Positions 52,229-60,145 of a stretch of DNA of 64,000 bases are shown one piece after another. The DNA is from Nitrospira sp. (lineage in GTDB: Bacteria; Nitrospirota; Nitrospiria; Nitrospirales; Nitrospiraceae), in the NCBI GenBank assembly GCA_024330965.1, contig JANDJL010000015.1:1-64000 (forward strand), given 5' to 3'. The notes under the pieces were generated by a model that saw only the letters and a list, made by a program, of their open reading frames with translations, made no database searches and was not told the DNA's origin. A program made the position numbers and the translations under genes. Every line of letters begins with the position of its first letter. Position 1 is the stretch's first letter.

Positions 52229-53119
52229 TTAATTTGGAGAGACGGAAGAATGATGACTCGTAATCAACCATTGAAGACCGTCCCACTTGAATACCATACT
52301 ATAGCGAGCATTGACGATGGTTCCGGTTTTTTCAAAGATATAGGTATAGAACCCTTCACTAATGGCCGTGTTGCAATCCAATTCCGTTGTGTGGGATTTG
52401 ATGTGAACCAGCGGTTTATTCTTGAGGAAATGGCGAAAATACTCTTCTTTGTCGTCAAGCGTTAATCGAGGCTTCATTGAAGAAAGTGGAAGGAGGACGG
52501 ATTTGGGGGCGTAGTGAGTCATCACCTTATGAGGGTTTCCACTTTTGATAGAGTCTTTCCACCGTTCAAGCAGAGCGTCAATTTCCTTTTCACTAACCGC
52601 CACACATACTTCTGCATGTTGTGTAACGGCGTTGACAGGTTCGTCCAACGGGGTTTGCTCGGACGGCAACTTTGATGAATGGTGGCTTGTGATCAGCCAC
52701 TGTTTGCCGTCCCACTTGTAAGTGAAGGTGTAACGAGCCCTCGCCACAGCGCCGGTCTTTCTGAACACAAAGGTATAGAGTCCTTCGTCGATAGCCGTGT
52801 TGCAATCGATCTCGATGGTACGGGAGTCGATGCGTCCCTCCGGCTGATTTTCTAGAAAGTGACGGAAATACTCAGCTTTTTCTTCGGCGGTGAATCGAGC
52901 CTTGCCTGACAAGGTGGGGAGGAGGACGGACTTTGGAGCATAGTTGGCGACGACTTTTAAAGGATCTCCGGTTTTAAGGGCTTCATTCCATCGGTCAAAC
53001 AATACCGCAATGTCCTCTTGCTTTACTGCCACACAGGTCTCCGTATGCTGGGGCATTTCTGCAAGGCTCAGCGAAGGAATCGCGACGAATATCGACAGGA
53101 ACGCCACGGCCTTTTTCAT
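52229..53119 (-). CDS. Exported tandem-domain protein, likely iota-class carbonic anhydrase
   Basis: A 296-residue protein with a signal peptide (residues 1-20, SLSLA-E) and two homologous SnoaL/DUF4440-like (NTF2-fold) domains at about 33-152 and 176-295, roughly 60 percent identical by eye. Each ends in WLITSHHSS, completing HHSSxxP at 146-152 and 289-295; HHSSxxP is the signature reported for iota-carbonic anhydrases (diatom LCIP63, Anabaena and Burkholderia homologues). It lies between sulP and dabA on the same strand, a CO2/bicarbonate context that supports the assignment. GGAG precedes ATG 53119. The alternative, a generic SgcJ/EcaC-type NTF2 protein, is less likely given motif and context. 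Confidence 0.78.
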   Translation of the reverse strand: MKKAVAFLSIFVAIPSLSLAEMPQHTETCVAVKQEDIAVLFDRWNEALKTGDPLKVVANYAPKSVLLPTLSGKARFTAEEKAEYFRHFLENQPEGRIDSRTIEIDCNTAIDEGLYTFVFRKTGAVARARYTFTYKWDGKQWLITSHHSSKLPSEQTPLDEPVNAVTQHAEVCVAVSEKEIDALLERWKDSIKSGNPHKVMTHYAPKSVLLPLSSMKPRLTLDDKEEYFRHFLKNKPLVHIKSHTTELDCNTAISEGFYTYIFEKTGTIVNARYSMVFKWDGLQWLITSHHSSVSPN

Positions 53120-53343
53120 CTTGTTCTCCAGGCGGTTACGAACGTAACGCGTATTTCATCTCATGAAAAGTAAAGCACATCCTCACTCGGACGTAGCAAA
53201 TAGTGGGCCTGATTTTTCCCATTGCGGACATGCACGAATTGTAAAGCGTGATATAACAAAAATATAGAAGTAACTCAGTAACTTACAAAATAGTACGGGG
53301 CGAAATAGTAAAGATTCAGAGGAAGGGTTTCGTGGGGCTGTCT

Positions 53344-55047
53344 TTAGTGGAGAAGAATGGATTTGTTAGATGAGGCTGATTTGCTCCGGTTCTTTTTCCG
53401 TGCTGCCGCCCTATGGTGCGAGAGCGGCTGGTGGCCATCGAGCCCTGAAATCGTCAACTCCTGGTTCCTTTCCGCCAGATCTGCTTGCAGATCCTGAAGT
53501 CGCGACATGACGGTGTGGTCAACCAGGCTGGTTTCAGACAAATCGAGCTCAACGCGGGAATGTGTTTGAAAGTGTTCGTGAAGTTTTCGGCGCAGCGCAA
53601 TCCAGGTGGGGAAAATTGCGGCGTATTTGACCGAAAGGCGGACCGACCCGTCCTGGGCGAGGCTCTCTTCATGATGCAATCGGAACAATGAAGCAGGCGA
53701 TGCACCGTTGACAAGATGCACGAGAAGGTTGACCGCAATGCCGATCGCAATTCCGGCCAACAGGTCGATAGCCAACACCCCTACGACGGTGGAGAGAAAA
53801 ATGAGAAGCTGTTCTTTCCCCACATGATAGACATGCACAAATTCAGCCGGTGCAGCCAGACGAAAGCCGGTGATCACTAACATGGCGGCAAGGGCGGCCA
53901 GCGGGATTTCGTTGAGCAATCCCGGCACGAACGCGACAAAAAGCAGCAGAAACATCCCATGATAAAAGTTGGCGAACCGTGTGCGGGCTCCGTTGTCTAC
54001 GTTCGCTTTGCTGCGCACGATTTCTGAAATCATGGGCAAGCCGCCGATCAGGGCGGCGGCCGTATTCCCAATGCCGACTGCTGTGAGGTCGCGGTCCAAG
54101 TTAGCCTTCCGTTTCCAGGGGTCGAATACTTCAACCGCCTTCGCGCTCAAGAGGCTTTCTAAACTGCCAATGAGGGCGAAGAGGATCACATATTTCATGC
54201 CTGTTCCCGTCAACACTCCAGAGAAATCCGGAAAGGTGACCGCACTGAGCATGCTCAGAGGCACGTTGACCAAGTAATTCGGGCCCACCTGATATTCGTG
54301 ATGGTTAAAGGTGTAGGCATGGGGATGATCCAGATCGAAGTAGAATTCCAGCGGGATGGCAATCATAAGCACCACTAAGGGGGCCGGGAACTTCTTGAGG
54401 GCACTGATTTTGATAAAGGGGTAGCCGGCCAAAATTGCGAGGCTCATCAATCCGATGAATCCGATTTCCGGGTTCATCTCCATCACAAACGTAGGAATGT
54501 CCATGAGCAGTTCGAGCGGTTCGCCTTTGGCACTGAGCCCCATCATGATCGGAAACTGTTTGGCAATAATGATGATGCCAATGGCGGCCAACATGCCATG
54601 GATGACGGAGGTGGGGACCAACTCGGCCAGCACGCCGGCCCGGAGGATGCCGAACAGAATCTGAATCAGGCCGGCCGCGACTCCGACCCCCAAGGCAAGA
54701 CGATAGGCCTGGTAATCGGCGTCCGGATTCGTACCGCCTGTGAACCCAAAGTCGGTCACGCAGCCGATGGCAATGACGATCAACCCCGCGGCCGGGCCCT
54801 TGATCGTGAGCTCAGAGTTGCTCAACGTCGCACCGACGATGCCACCGATGATCGCTGTAAAGATTCCCGCGATGGCCGGATAGCCGCAGGCCAGTGAAAT
54901 CCCCAAACAGAGTGGCAAGGCGATCAAGAACACCAGAAAGCCTGAAAGAAGATCATAGCGGAGATACCGCTTCATCCCCTCCCATGTTCCCTGTGGGATG
55001 TTCGCACCGGATGGTCTGTCAATCGGGAGCGGGGTGGGTGTCGCCAT
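53344..55047 (-). CDS. SulP family anion transporter, probable bicarbonate transporter
   Basis: A 567-residue SulP (SLC26-like) protein with about 10-12 membrane helices (FLVFLIALPLCLGISLACGYPAIAGIFTAIIGGIVGA near the start; SEIVRSKANVDNGART in the middle) and a C-terminal STAS-like region ending in a basic tail. Sulfate is possible as substrate, but genomic position before the iota-CA-like and dabA genes favours bicarbonate. AAGGTAGG serves ATG 55047. A long structured leader precedes it. It is a different paralogue from the SulP-CA fusion at 37243-39492. Confidence 0.9.
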   Translation of the reverse strand: MATPTPLPIDRPSGANIPQGTWEGMKRYLRYDLLSGFLVFLIALPLCLGISLACGYPAIAGIFTAIIGGIVGATLSNSELTIKGPAAGLIVIAIGCVTDFGFTGGTNPDADYQAYRLALGVGVAAGLIQILFGILRAGVLAELVPTSVIHGMLAAIGIIIIAKQFPIMMGLSAKGEPLELLMDIPTFVMEMNPEIGFIGLMSLAILAGYPFIKISALKKFPAPLVVLMIAIPLEFYFDLDHPHAYTFNHHEYQVGPNYLVNVPLSMLSAVTFPDFSGVLTGTGMKYVILFALIGSLESLLSAKAVEVFDPWKRKANLDRDLTAVGIGNTAAALIGGLPMISEIVRSKANVDNGARTRFANFYHGMFLLLFVAFVPGLLNEIPLAALAAMLVITGFRLAAPAEFVHVYHVGKEQLLIFLSTVVGVLAIDLLAGIAIGIAVNLLVHLVNGASPASLFRLHHEESLAQDGSVRLSVKYAAIFPTWIALRRKLHEHFQTHSRVELDLSETSLVDHTVMSRLQDLQADLAERNQELTISGLDGHQPLSHHRAAARKKNRSKSASSNKSILLH

Positions 55048-55065
55048 CGTGGCCTACCTTTTCAA

Positions 55066-55113
55066 ACAAAAAAGCCAGCGGTGCTCCGCTCGTGCGGAGA
55101 CACACACTGGCTT
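55066..55113 (-). terminator. Intrinsic terminator in the sulP leader (candidate attenuator)
   Basis: On the minus strand AAGCCAG (55113-55107) pairs with CTGGCTT (55078-55072), and CTCCGC with GCGGAG (55099-55094 and 55089-55084) inside it. The stem is followed at once by TTTTTTGTTTG, a proper T-run. It sits about 25 nt before the sulP start codon, so full read-through would be needed for expression. Confidence 0.65.
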
Positions 55114-55297
55114 GTATTATTTCCGGCCAGGGAAAGCCGAAAATCTTACCTAGCCCGACTTACTGCTTACTGAAGGATCGACTAGACCTCTGTACAAGGC
55201 CTCGCCCGATCCCCCTTTCCTTGGTACAAGAACGCTTTCGTTATTATCGAAAGCTTGTGGGGTGACACCTATACCAATCTCAGACTCCAAAATGCAA
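55114..55297 (-). promoter_or_regulatory. Structured 5' leader and candidate promoter of sulP
   Basis: Upstream of the terminator the leader contains a perfect 7-bp hairpin (GCTTTCG/CGAAAGC, 55234-55254), a GTACAAG direct repeat (55193-55199, 55224-55230), and a GGCTT segment (near 55134-55138) that could compete for the terminator arm. A possible promoter is TTGCAT (55297-55292) with TATAGG (55273-55268), 18 bp apart. The total leader would be about 210 nt, a size typical of riboswitch or attenuator leaders. No known riboswitch class was recognized. The rest of 55298-55504 holds no gene. Confidence 0.45.
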
Positions 55298-55504
55298 CCC
55301 CCCTTTTTTGTGAGGACATGGGTTGACAGATAGCCTGTCCACCCGTGGAGACTCCCTCTGGAGATGGAAAGAAACCAGGCAACGTGTCGCTGCCGCTATT
55401 CTGGCTCAAGCACTAGGCGGCTTGGTGTTCTTGATGGCGAGACAGGATCGCGCTGTCTTGTGACGGGAAGAGACCGACGGTGAGGCTGGAGGTTTCTAAA
55501 AAGA

Positions 55505-56119
55505 CTACTGGATGGGTCTGGGTGGTTCTGACTCGGTGACGGGGTGGTCGGGAACAGAGAGTTGTGCCGCCAGGGAGGCGTCAGACAGTAACTTCTCAGC
55601 GATCTGCTTAGAAACTCGGTCCACCACCGGTTGCGTTGGATGGAACACCCCTGTCTCATATTCATGGGTCCAGATCGGCCGTTTGGTCTTCGCGTCAAGC
55701 AGGCGAATCATCCCAATCCCCGCGTATTGGGTATTGAGACTACCCTCCAATCCAAAAAAACTCTCCATCCCAAAGTACCACCGTTGAAAACCGGCGACGC
55801 CTGTCAACAGGGCATCGGCGTGTTCCGGACGCTCCACGACTACGAAGCGGCCCGACTGAGTCAGTGTCTGGCGGATCTTTTCTTTGACGAGATCAGAACC
55901 TTCCACGAGGTGAGGGTTTTCACCATGGGTCAGGTCATCGATATAGATGGTGCGAACGGATGCCAGGGAGGGAAGGTCTCGCACCATGTCTCTGGGAATA
56001 CCGAATGTCCGATGACAAGCCACGAGCGAGCAGCAGAGGACCACGAGATGGATCGTTCTCAACGACGGACTCCTCCATGTGATGTCTCGAAGGCGAAGGA
56101 AGTTGCTACGGAGCATCAT
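55505..56119 (-). CDS. Predicted lipoprotein
   Basis: About 204 residues with a signal peptide ending in a lipobox (SLVAC). The body (VRTIYIDDLTHGENPHLVEGSDLVKEKIRQTL, VVVERPEHADALLTGVAG, GIGMIRLLDAKTKRPIWTHEYETG) resembles CsgG/DUF4136-type periplasmic lipoproteins in the way it detects and formats variables, but I cannot assign a family firmly. ATG 56119 is chosen over GTG 56131. Confidence 0.65.
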   Translation of the reverse strand: MMLRSNFLRLRDITWRSPSLRTIHLVVLCCSLVACHRTFGIPRDMVRDLPSLASVRTIYIDDLTHGENPHLVEGSDLVKEKIRQTLTQSGRFVVVERPEHADALLTGVAGFQRWYFGMESFFGLEGSLNTQYAGIGMIRLLDAKTKRPIWTHEYETGVFHPTQPVVDRVSKQIAEKLLSDASLAAQLSVPDHPVTESEPPRPIQ

Positions 56120-56256
56120 AGCGACAACCACGCATCTGTTGCCTGTATCAGCAATCCATGTTCCGCAAGGCGATTCTCAACAACAGCCATCAGGGGCACA
56201 ATCTGATCCACATGCGACCCCGTCCTCCCCTTGCCGGCTCGACGAGGGGGCAGTGG

Positions 56257-57309
56257 TTAAAAACGATAGATCACTCCCATCGAGATGTTGGTGTTATGGT
56301 CATGGGTCTGGTGAAAACTCTGATCGCGATTAGAGCGTTGGACGGTTAGGGTCAGAGCGGCGTGGTCGGTCACCTGCAGGGAAAGCCGCCCACTGCCGAT
56401 GAAGATGTTTTCATGTGCGCCGAACCGCTCGTCTTCGGGATCCTCGGTCGTGAAGTTGTTGCGCTCGTAATGAAAGTCCAATTCAAGCTCGAGATGTTCT
56501 AGGAGGTCCACCTCAAGACCGACGGACGCAAAATGATGCTCGTACGAGACATCATCGTGAAACGCGACCTCATGGCGTCCATCAGAAAGCCCTTGCTCAT
56601 AGTGATACCCCACAATTACCCTTGCATGGTGATTGACGTGATACAAGAGGTGCGGCCCAATCCGCCACAACACCGTATCCCGATGAGCAAAGGGATCGTT
56701 GAAATTGCGAACGCCGGCCCGACACAACAATTGTACTTCCCAGTGTTCTGACAGCCGATGATCAAATCGAACAGTGCCCAGATGGGAAGTGACCCGCATG
56801 TCCTGGACATGATGTTCAAGGCCGGGGACGTCGGTTTGACCGAGGAGTTGATGAGGAGCCGTAAAGTACCTGAATCTGAGTATCGTCCGAGGCGTGAACT
56901 GGTGGATGGCTTCGAGATACATCGAGCCTTGGCTGAATTCGGGGTTCCTGGCATAGAGAAATCCGCGAACCCTGGCAGAAAGCTCCGTTTCTCCGAGGAA
57001 AGACGCAATCAGCCTTGACACGCGGATGTAGGGCTCGAAGACCATATCTTTGCCGATTCCCGTTCGAGAGACGTCCAAAACAGGCTGCGATGGATCACCA
57101 TCAAGACTCGACCGGCGGGTGGCCGAAAAGAGCGCGACATCATCGGTGTAAAACAACGATCCTCCGCTGGTCACGGACCAGCCGATGGTTGGAGCTGCAG
57201 CCCAGCCGCTGGAAGAGACGGTCAACAGGAACAGGGGGCTCGCAATAAGGCTGGTCAAAAGAAGCTGGCCGGCGAGGTATGGCTTGCTTACGAAGCCATT
57301 GTATTCCAT
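56257..57309 (-). CDS. Outer-membrane beta-barrel protein
   Basis: A 350-residue protein with a signal peptide (hydrophobic stretch about residues 15-33, cleavage near WAA-A) and a body of alternating amphipathic strands ending in GVIYRF, a terminal-Phe outer-membrane signature. Several His-rich turns occur. It is predicted to be an outer-membrane barrel of unknown function. Confidence 0.7.
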   Translation of the reverse strand: MEYNGFVSKPYLAGQLLLTSLIASPLFLLTVSSSGWAAAPTIGWSVTSGGSLFYTDDVALFSATRRSSLDGDPSQPVLDVSRTGIGKDMVFEPYIRVSRLIASFLGETELSARVRGFLYARNPEFSQGSMYLEAIHQFTPRTILRFRYFTAPHQLLGQTDVPGLEHHVQDMRVTSHLGTVRFDHRLSEHWEVQLLCRAGVRNFNDPFAHRDTVLWRIGPHLLYHVNHHARVIVGYHYEQGLSDGRHEVAFHDDVSYEHHFASVGLEVDLLEHLELELDFHYERNNFTTEDPEDERFGAHENIFIGSGRLSLQVTDHAALTLTVQRSNRDQSFHQTHDHNTNISMGVIYRF

Positions 57310-58015
57310 CGTTCGGACCCCATCGTTGCTCAGGGTCTGAGGCTTTCCGGTCTCGCCAAAGGACCTCGTGAAGACTCAGGTGTATGCTACACCTTGAGCA
57401 GGGTCATGAGAAAGAGGGAAGAAGTATTCGGGACATATTTTCTGCGGGCAAGGGTTGTCGGGGCCAACAATCGATGGCTAGGGGTGATGGACTCTCCATG
57501 TGGAATGAGACTCAGCAACAGAGGCAAATGCCGAGGGGCGCAACGCCCTCCCTGGGATTGGGGGCTGGCGGTGCTCGACTACACCGAGAGAGTAGAAAAG
57601 ATCAGCCACTGTGTCTGTTGCAATGTGGGCGTGATTGGTGGCAGAAGTGTCGATTCCTCATCACAGCAAGTTCCCCACCTCGCCACAATGTGTCCGGTGC
57701 TCAGAAGGAAAGTGCACGGCGCGGGGTCGTCGCGTCCCAGCATCACAATTTAGGGTTTTTGGCGGAAGCGTTGCGAGGGAACCATGACCCTTGACATTTC
57801 CTTCCATAATGGAGGACATCAAAGCCGGTCTCGGCACCGAGGTCTTGATGGTCATCATGGGCATCTAGTTTGAGCCGTTCGCTCGTTTTGAAAAGAGGTG
57901 CCCAGTTCAGCGCAAAGGAGAGGAGGGCAGCTCTGACTCGGAGGGGCCTATCGAGCTCCAGGAGCAAGTGAAAGGCAGAAGCCAGAGCCGGCTGTGATGC
58001 GGAGGAGCTAACGGC
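57310..58015. other. Intergenic region without recognizable gene
   Basis: About 700 bp between the divergent OMP and MpsC genes. Overlapping open frames of up to about 135 codons occur on both strands but lack start signals and known domains. No RNA gene or repeat was recognized. Confidence 0.35.
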
Positions 58016-58360
58016 ATGGAAAATGCGATTCGTAACGCCGTCATCAAGTTTGAGCAAGAATTCATGGGGCGGGGGCCTGACGAAGTCCGAGCCTGTGTCG
58101 TGCGCGATCTCGTCGTCGTCCGCTTGAAGGGGATTTTGACCCCGGCCGAACGTCAATTGGCCAAAACACCAGAAGGGGTCGAAATGGTCAAGCGGCTGCG
58201 GGAAAATTTATTCGCCCAAGGGAGAGAGAAGTTATGCGAACGGTTGAGCGAGATCACCGGCGCTCACATTCTCTCGGTCTTTACTGATATCAATGTGCAG
58301 ACGAGCGAACGGGTGTTCGTGTTCGTGATGGATCGAGATATTCCCTCCATCGTTCGGTAA
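58016..58360 (+). CDS. MpsC/DUF2294 family protein
   Basis: A 114-residue protein of the DUF2294 (PF10057) family, whose Staphylococcus member MpsC is encoded with MpsAB, the DabB/DabA-type CO2/bicarbonate system. Family blocks GPDEVRACVVRDLVVVRLKGILTPAE and LSEITGAHILSVFTDINVQTSERVFVFVM are clear. GGAGGAG precedes ATG 58016. It lies about 6 kb from dabA, on the opposite strand. Confidence 0.82.
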   Translation: MENAIRNAVIKFEQEFMGRGPDEVRACVVRDLVVVRLKGILTPAERQLAKTPEGVEMVKRLRENLFAQGREKLCERLSEITGAHILSVFTDINVQTSERVFVFVMDRDIPSIVR

Positions 58361-58456
58361 CCGAATGTGGTGCCTGCAAACAGTGGACTGATCCCGTGAC
58401 GATCCGGCGAGCCCCTGCGCACTTGTGAGAGGCTCAATCGGCCGACGACTCACCCT

Positions 58457-59173
58457 ATGCAACAGACCACAATTGGCGGATTGAAAGTCAGGCTCACCGG
58501 CGGCGTGGATGGCCGGGGCGGTGGCCAGGGCCCTCTGGTCATTCTTCTTCATGGATTCGGTGCTCCAGGGGATGATCTCGTGCCATTAGCGGACGCGATC
58601 GACGCCCCCTCTGGCACGCGCTGGCTGTTTCCCGAAGGCCCCCTCTCCCTTGACTGGGGCCTGGGCGATGCGCGCGCTTGGTGGATCATCGATTTTGCCC
58701 GTCTTCAGGAGGATCGAGCTGCCGGTCGGGTTCGAGACCTCTCGGGAGAAGTGCCGCCGGGGTTGGCACTGGCGCGGGAACGTTTCCTGGTTTTTCTGAA
58801 AGAACTTCCGAGACAGCTTCCGATCGACTTTCAACGAACCATTATCGGGGGCTTCTCCCAAGGAGCGATGCTGAGCTGTGATCTCGTCTTGCACACCGAC
58901 GATCCCTTTGCAGGATTGGTGCAGCTCTCCGGTACCTTGTTAGCCGAGTCAGTCTGGCGCCCACTGTTGCCGAGGCGGAAAGGACTCCACGTCTTTCAAA
59001 GCCACGGCACACTGGATGACATTCTCCCCCATGTCGGGGCCGAACGGTTACGCGACCTCTTGGTTCAAGCGGGTCTTCTCGTCGAATGGCATAGTTTTCG
59101 GGGAGGGCACGAGATCCCTGAATCAGTGTTGACGCGACTCGGTCCCTTCATCATCAAGACGTTGGACGGATGA
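58457..59173 (+). CDS. Alpha/beta hydrolase, phospholipase/carboxylesterase family
   Basis: A 238-residue COG0400-type esterase: oxyanion block LLHGFGAPGDDL, the nucleophile elbow GGFSQGAM, catalytic Asp in GTLDDILP and His in RGGHEIPE, all in family order. It is predicted to be cytoplasmic. No clear Shine-Dalgarno precedes ATG 58457; it is 96 nt after the MpsC gene. Confidence 0.88.
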   Translation: MQQTTIGGLKVRLTGGVDGRGGGQGPLVILLHGFGAPGDDLVPLADAIDAPSGTRWLFPEGPLSLDWGLGDARAWWIIDFARLQEDRAAGRVRDLSGEVPPGLALARERFLVFLKELPRQLPIDFQRTIIGGFSQGAMLSCDLVLHTDDPFAGLVQLSGTLLAESVWRPLLPRRKGLHVFQSHGTLDDILPHVGAERLRDLLVQAGLLVEWHSFRGGHEIPESVLTRLGPFIIKTLDG

Positions 59174-59297
59174 AGGAACCCCTGCCCCTCACGGTCCCAC
59201 GTGCCTCGATTAACCGTCATCAAGGGCTTGACTGTCATCAGCGGGAGAGGTGGTCGCCCTTCCGAGACGGTGACTCGGCGGCAGGTGGTGTGCCTGA

Positions 59298-60017
59298 CTA
59301 CTGATCCGTCTGAAGAGGCGTTGTCTGTCCAGCTAGGCGGGCCAGCGTCGTCCGGAGGTCGGCCGATTGGGGATTGGACACCGTGCGCATCATGAGAATC
59401 TCGGTCGGCCGGACCTCTTTCCCGTAATACCGCCGATTCGATTCGTCCCGCACGGCAATGACGGCACCTTCGAGCGAGATGCCACCGAAGAGGCCCTTCG
59501 TTCTGGAAAACGTGACCAGATCCGCGCTCAACACCGCCGTGGCTCCTTCGAGACCTGCGCCGACTGGTCCGGCGGCGACGGAGACGTCGGCCCCGAGCTT
59601 GAATGTGTTGGTCAACATGGATTCAACACCCCGTTGCGTCATGGCCAACAACACGATCTCCGCAGCCTGCACGCCGAATTGGAAGCCAATACTGGCCGTG
59701 CCCATCGTATAAAAGGCCGGATGGCTCCATTGGCCGGTTGCCTCGTCTTTGGCGAGAAACACGCCGGTGCCTCCTTCTCCACCAAAGAAAAAAGCGCCTT
59801 TCCACATCCGTGGCACGATGAAGACGCCCTTGGCATCCTTGATATGTTCACGAAACCAGGTCATGGTTGGGTCCGCCGCGAAATTCTCCAGGGTCGTGTT
59901 TGCCCGATCAACCAAATCAGCCAACTCGCGATCCTCTGAAGCGGCCAAGACGGCAGGCACGGCAAGCAAGGAGGCGGGAGACGAAAGAGCAATCCAGAAG
60001 ACGAATAGCCAACGCAT
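59298..60017 (-). CDS. YSC84-domain lipid-binding protein, exported
   Basis: About 239 residues from ATG 60017 (MRWLFVFWIALSS), with a signal peptide cleaved near LAA-S. The C-terminal part is a YSC84/SYLF domain (GTASIGFQFGVQAAEIVLLAMTQRGVE, KLGADVSVAAGPVGAGLEG, LFGGISLEGAVIAVR), a family that binds phosphoinositides in eukaryotes and is of unclear function in bacteria. Confidence 0.85.
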   Translation of the reverse strand: MRWLFVFWIALSSPASLLAVPAVLAASEDRELADLVDRANTTLENFAADPTMTWFREHIKDAKGVFIVPRMWKGAFFFGGEGGTGVFLAKDEATGQWSHPAFYTMGTASIGFQFGVQAAEIVLLAMTQRGVESMLTNTFKLGADVSVAAGPVGAGLEGATAVLSADLVTFSRTKGLFGGISLEGAVIAVRDESNRRYYGKEVRPTEILMMRTVSNPQSADLRTTLARLAGQTTPLQTDQ

Positions 60018-60145
60018 CACGGCATAATCTTTCTGTGAAAGACGGACCGGGCATTCGTGGAGACGAATGGTGTTATTGTGAACCCGTGCCGCTTGTGACA
60101 CAAGAGGGGAGAATGGCGGAGGGGAAAAGATCTCCGTTCGGTGCT

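Noticed and set aside
53135..53148. GTTAC/GTAAC arms upstream of the iota-CA-like gene, compared with similar arms upstream of nxrA
   Set aside because: Five-base arms with different spacers are expected by chance in a window of this size, so a shared regulator is not supported.
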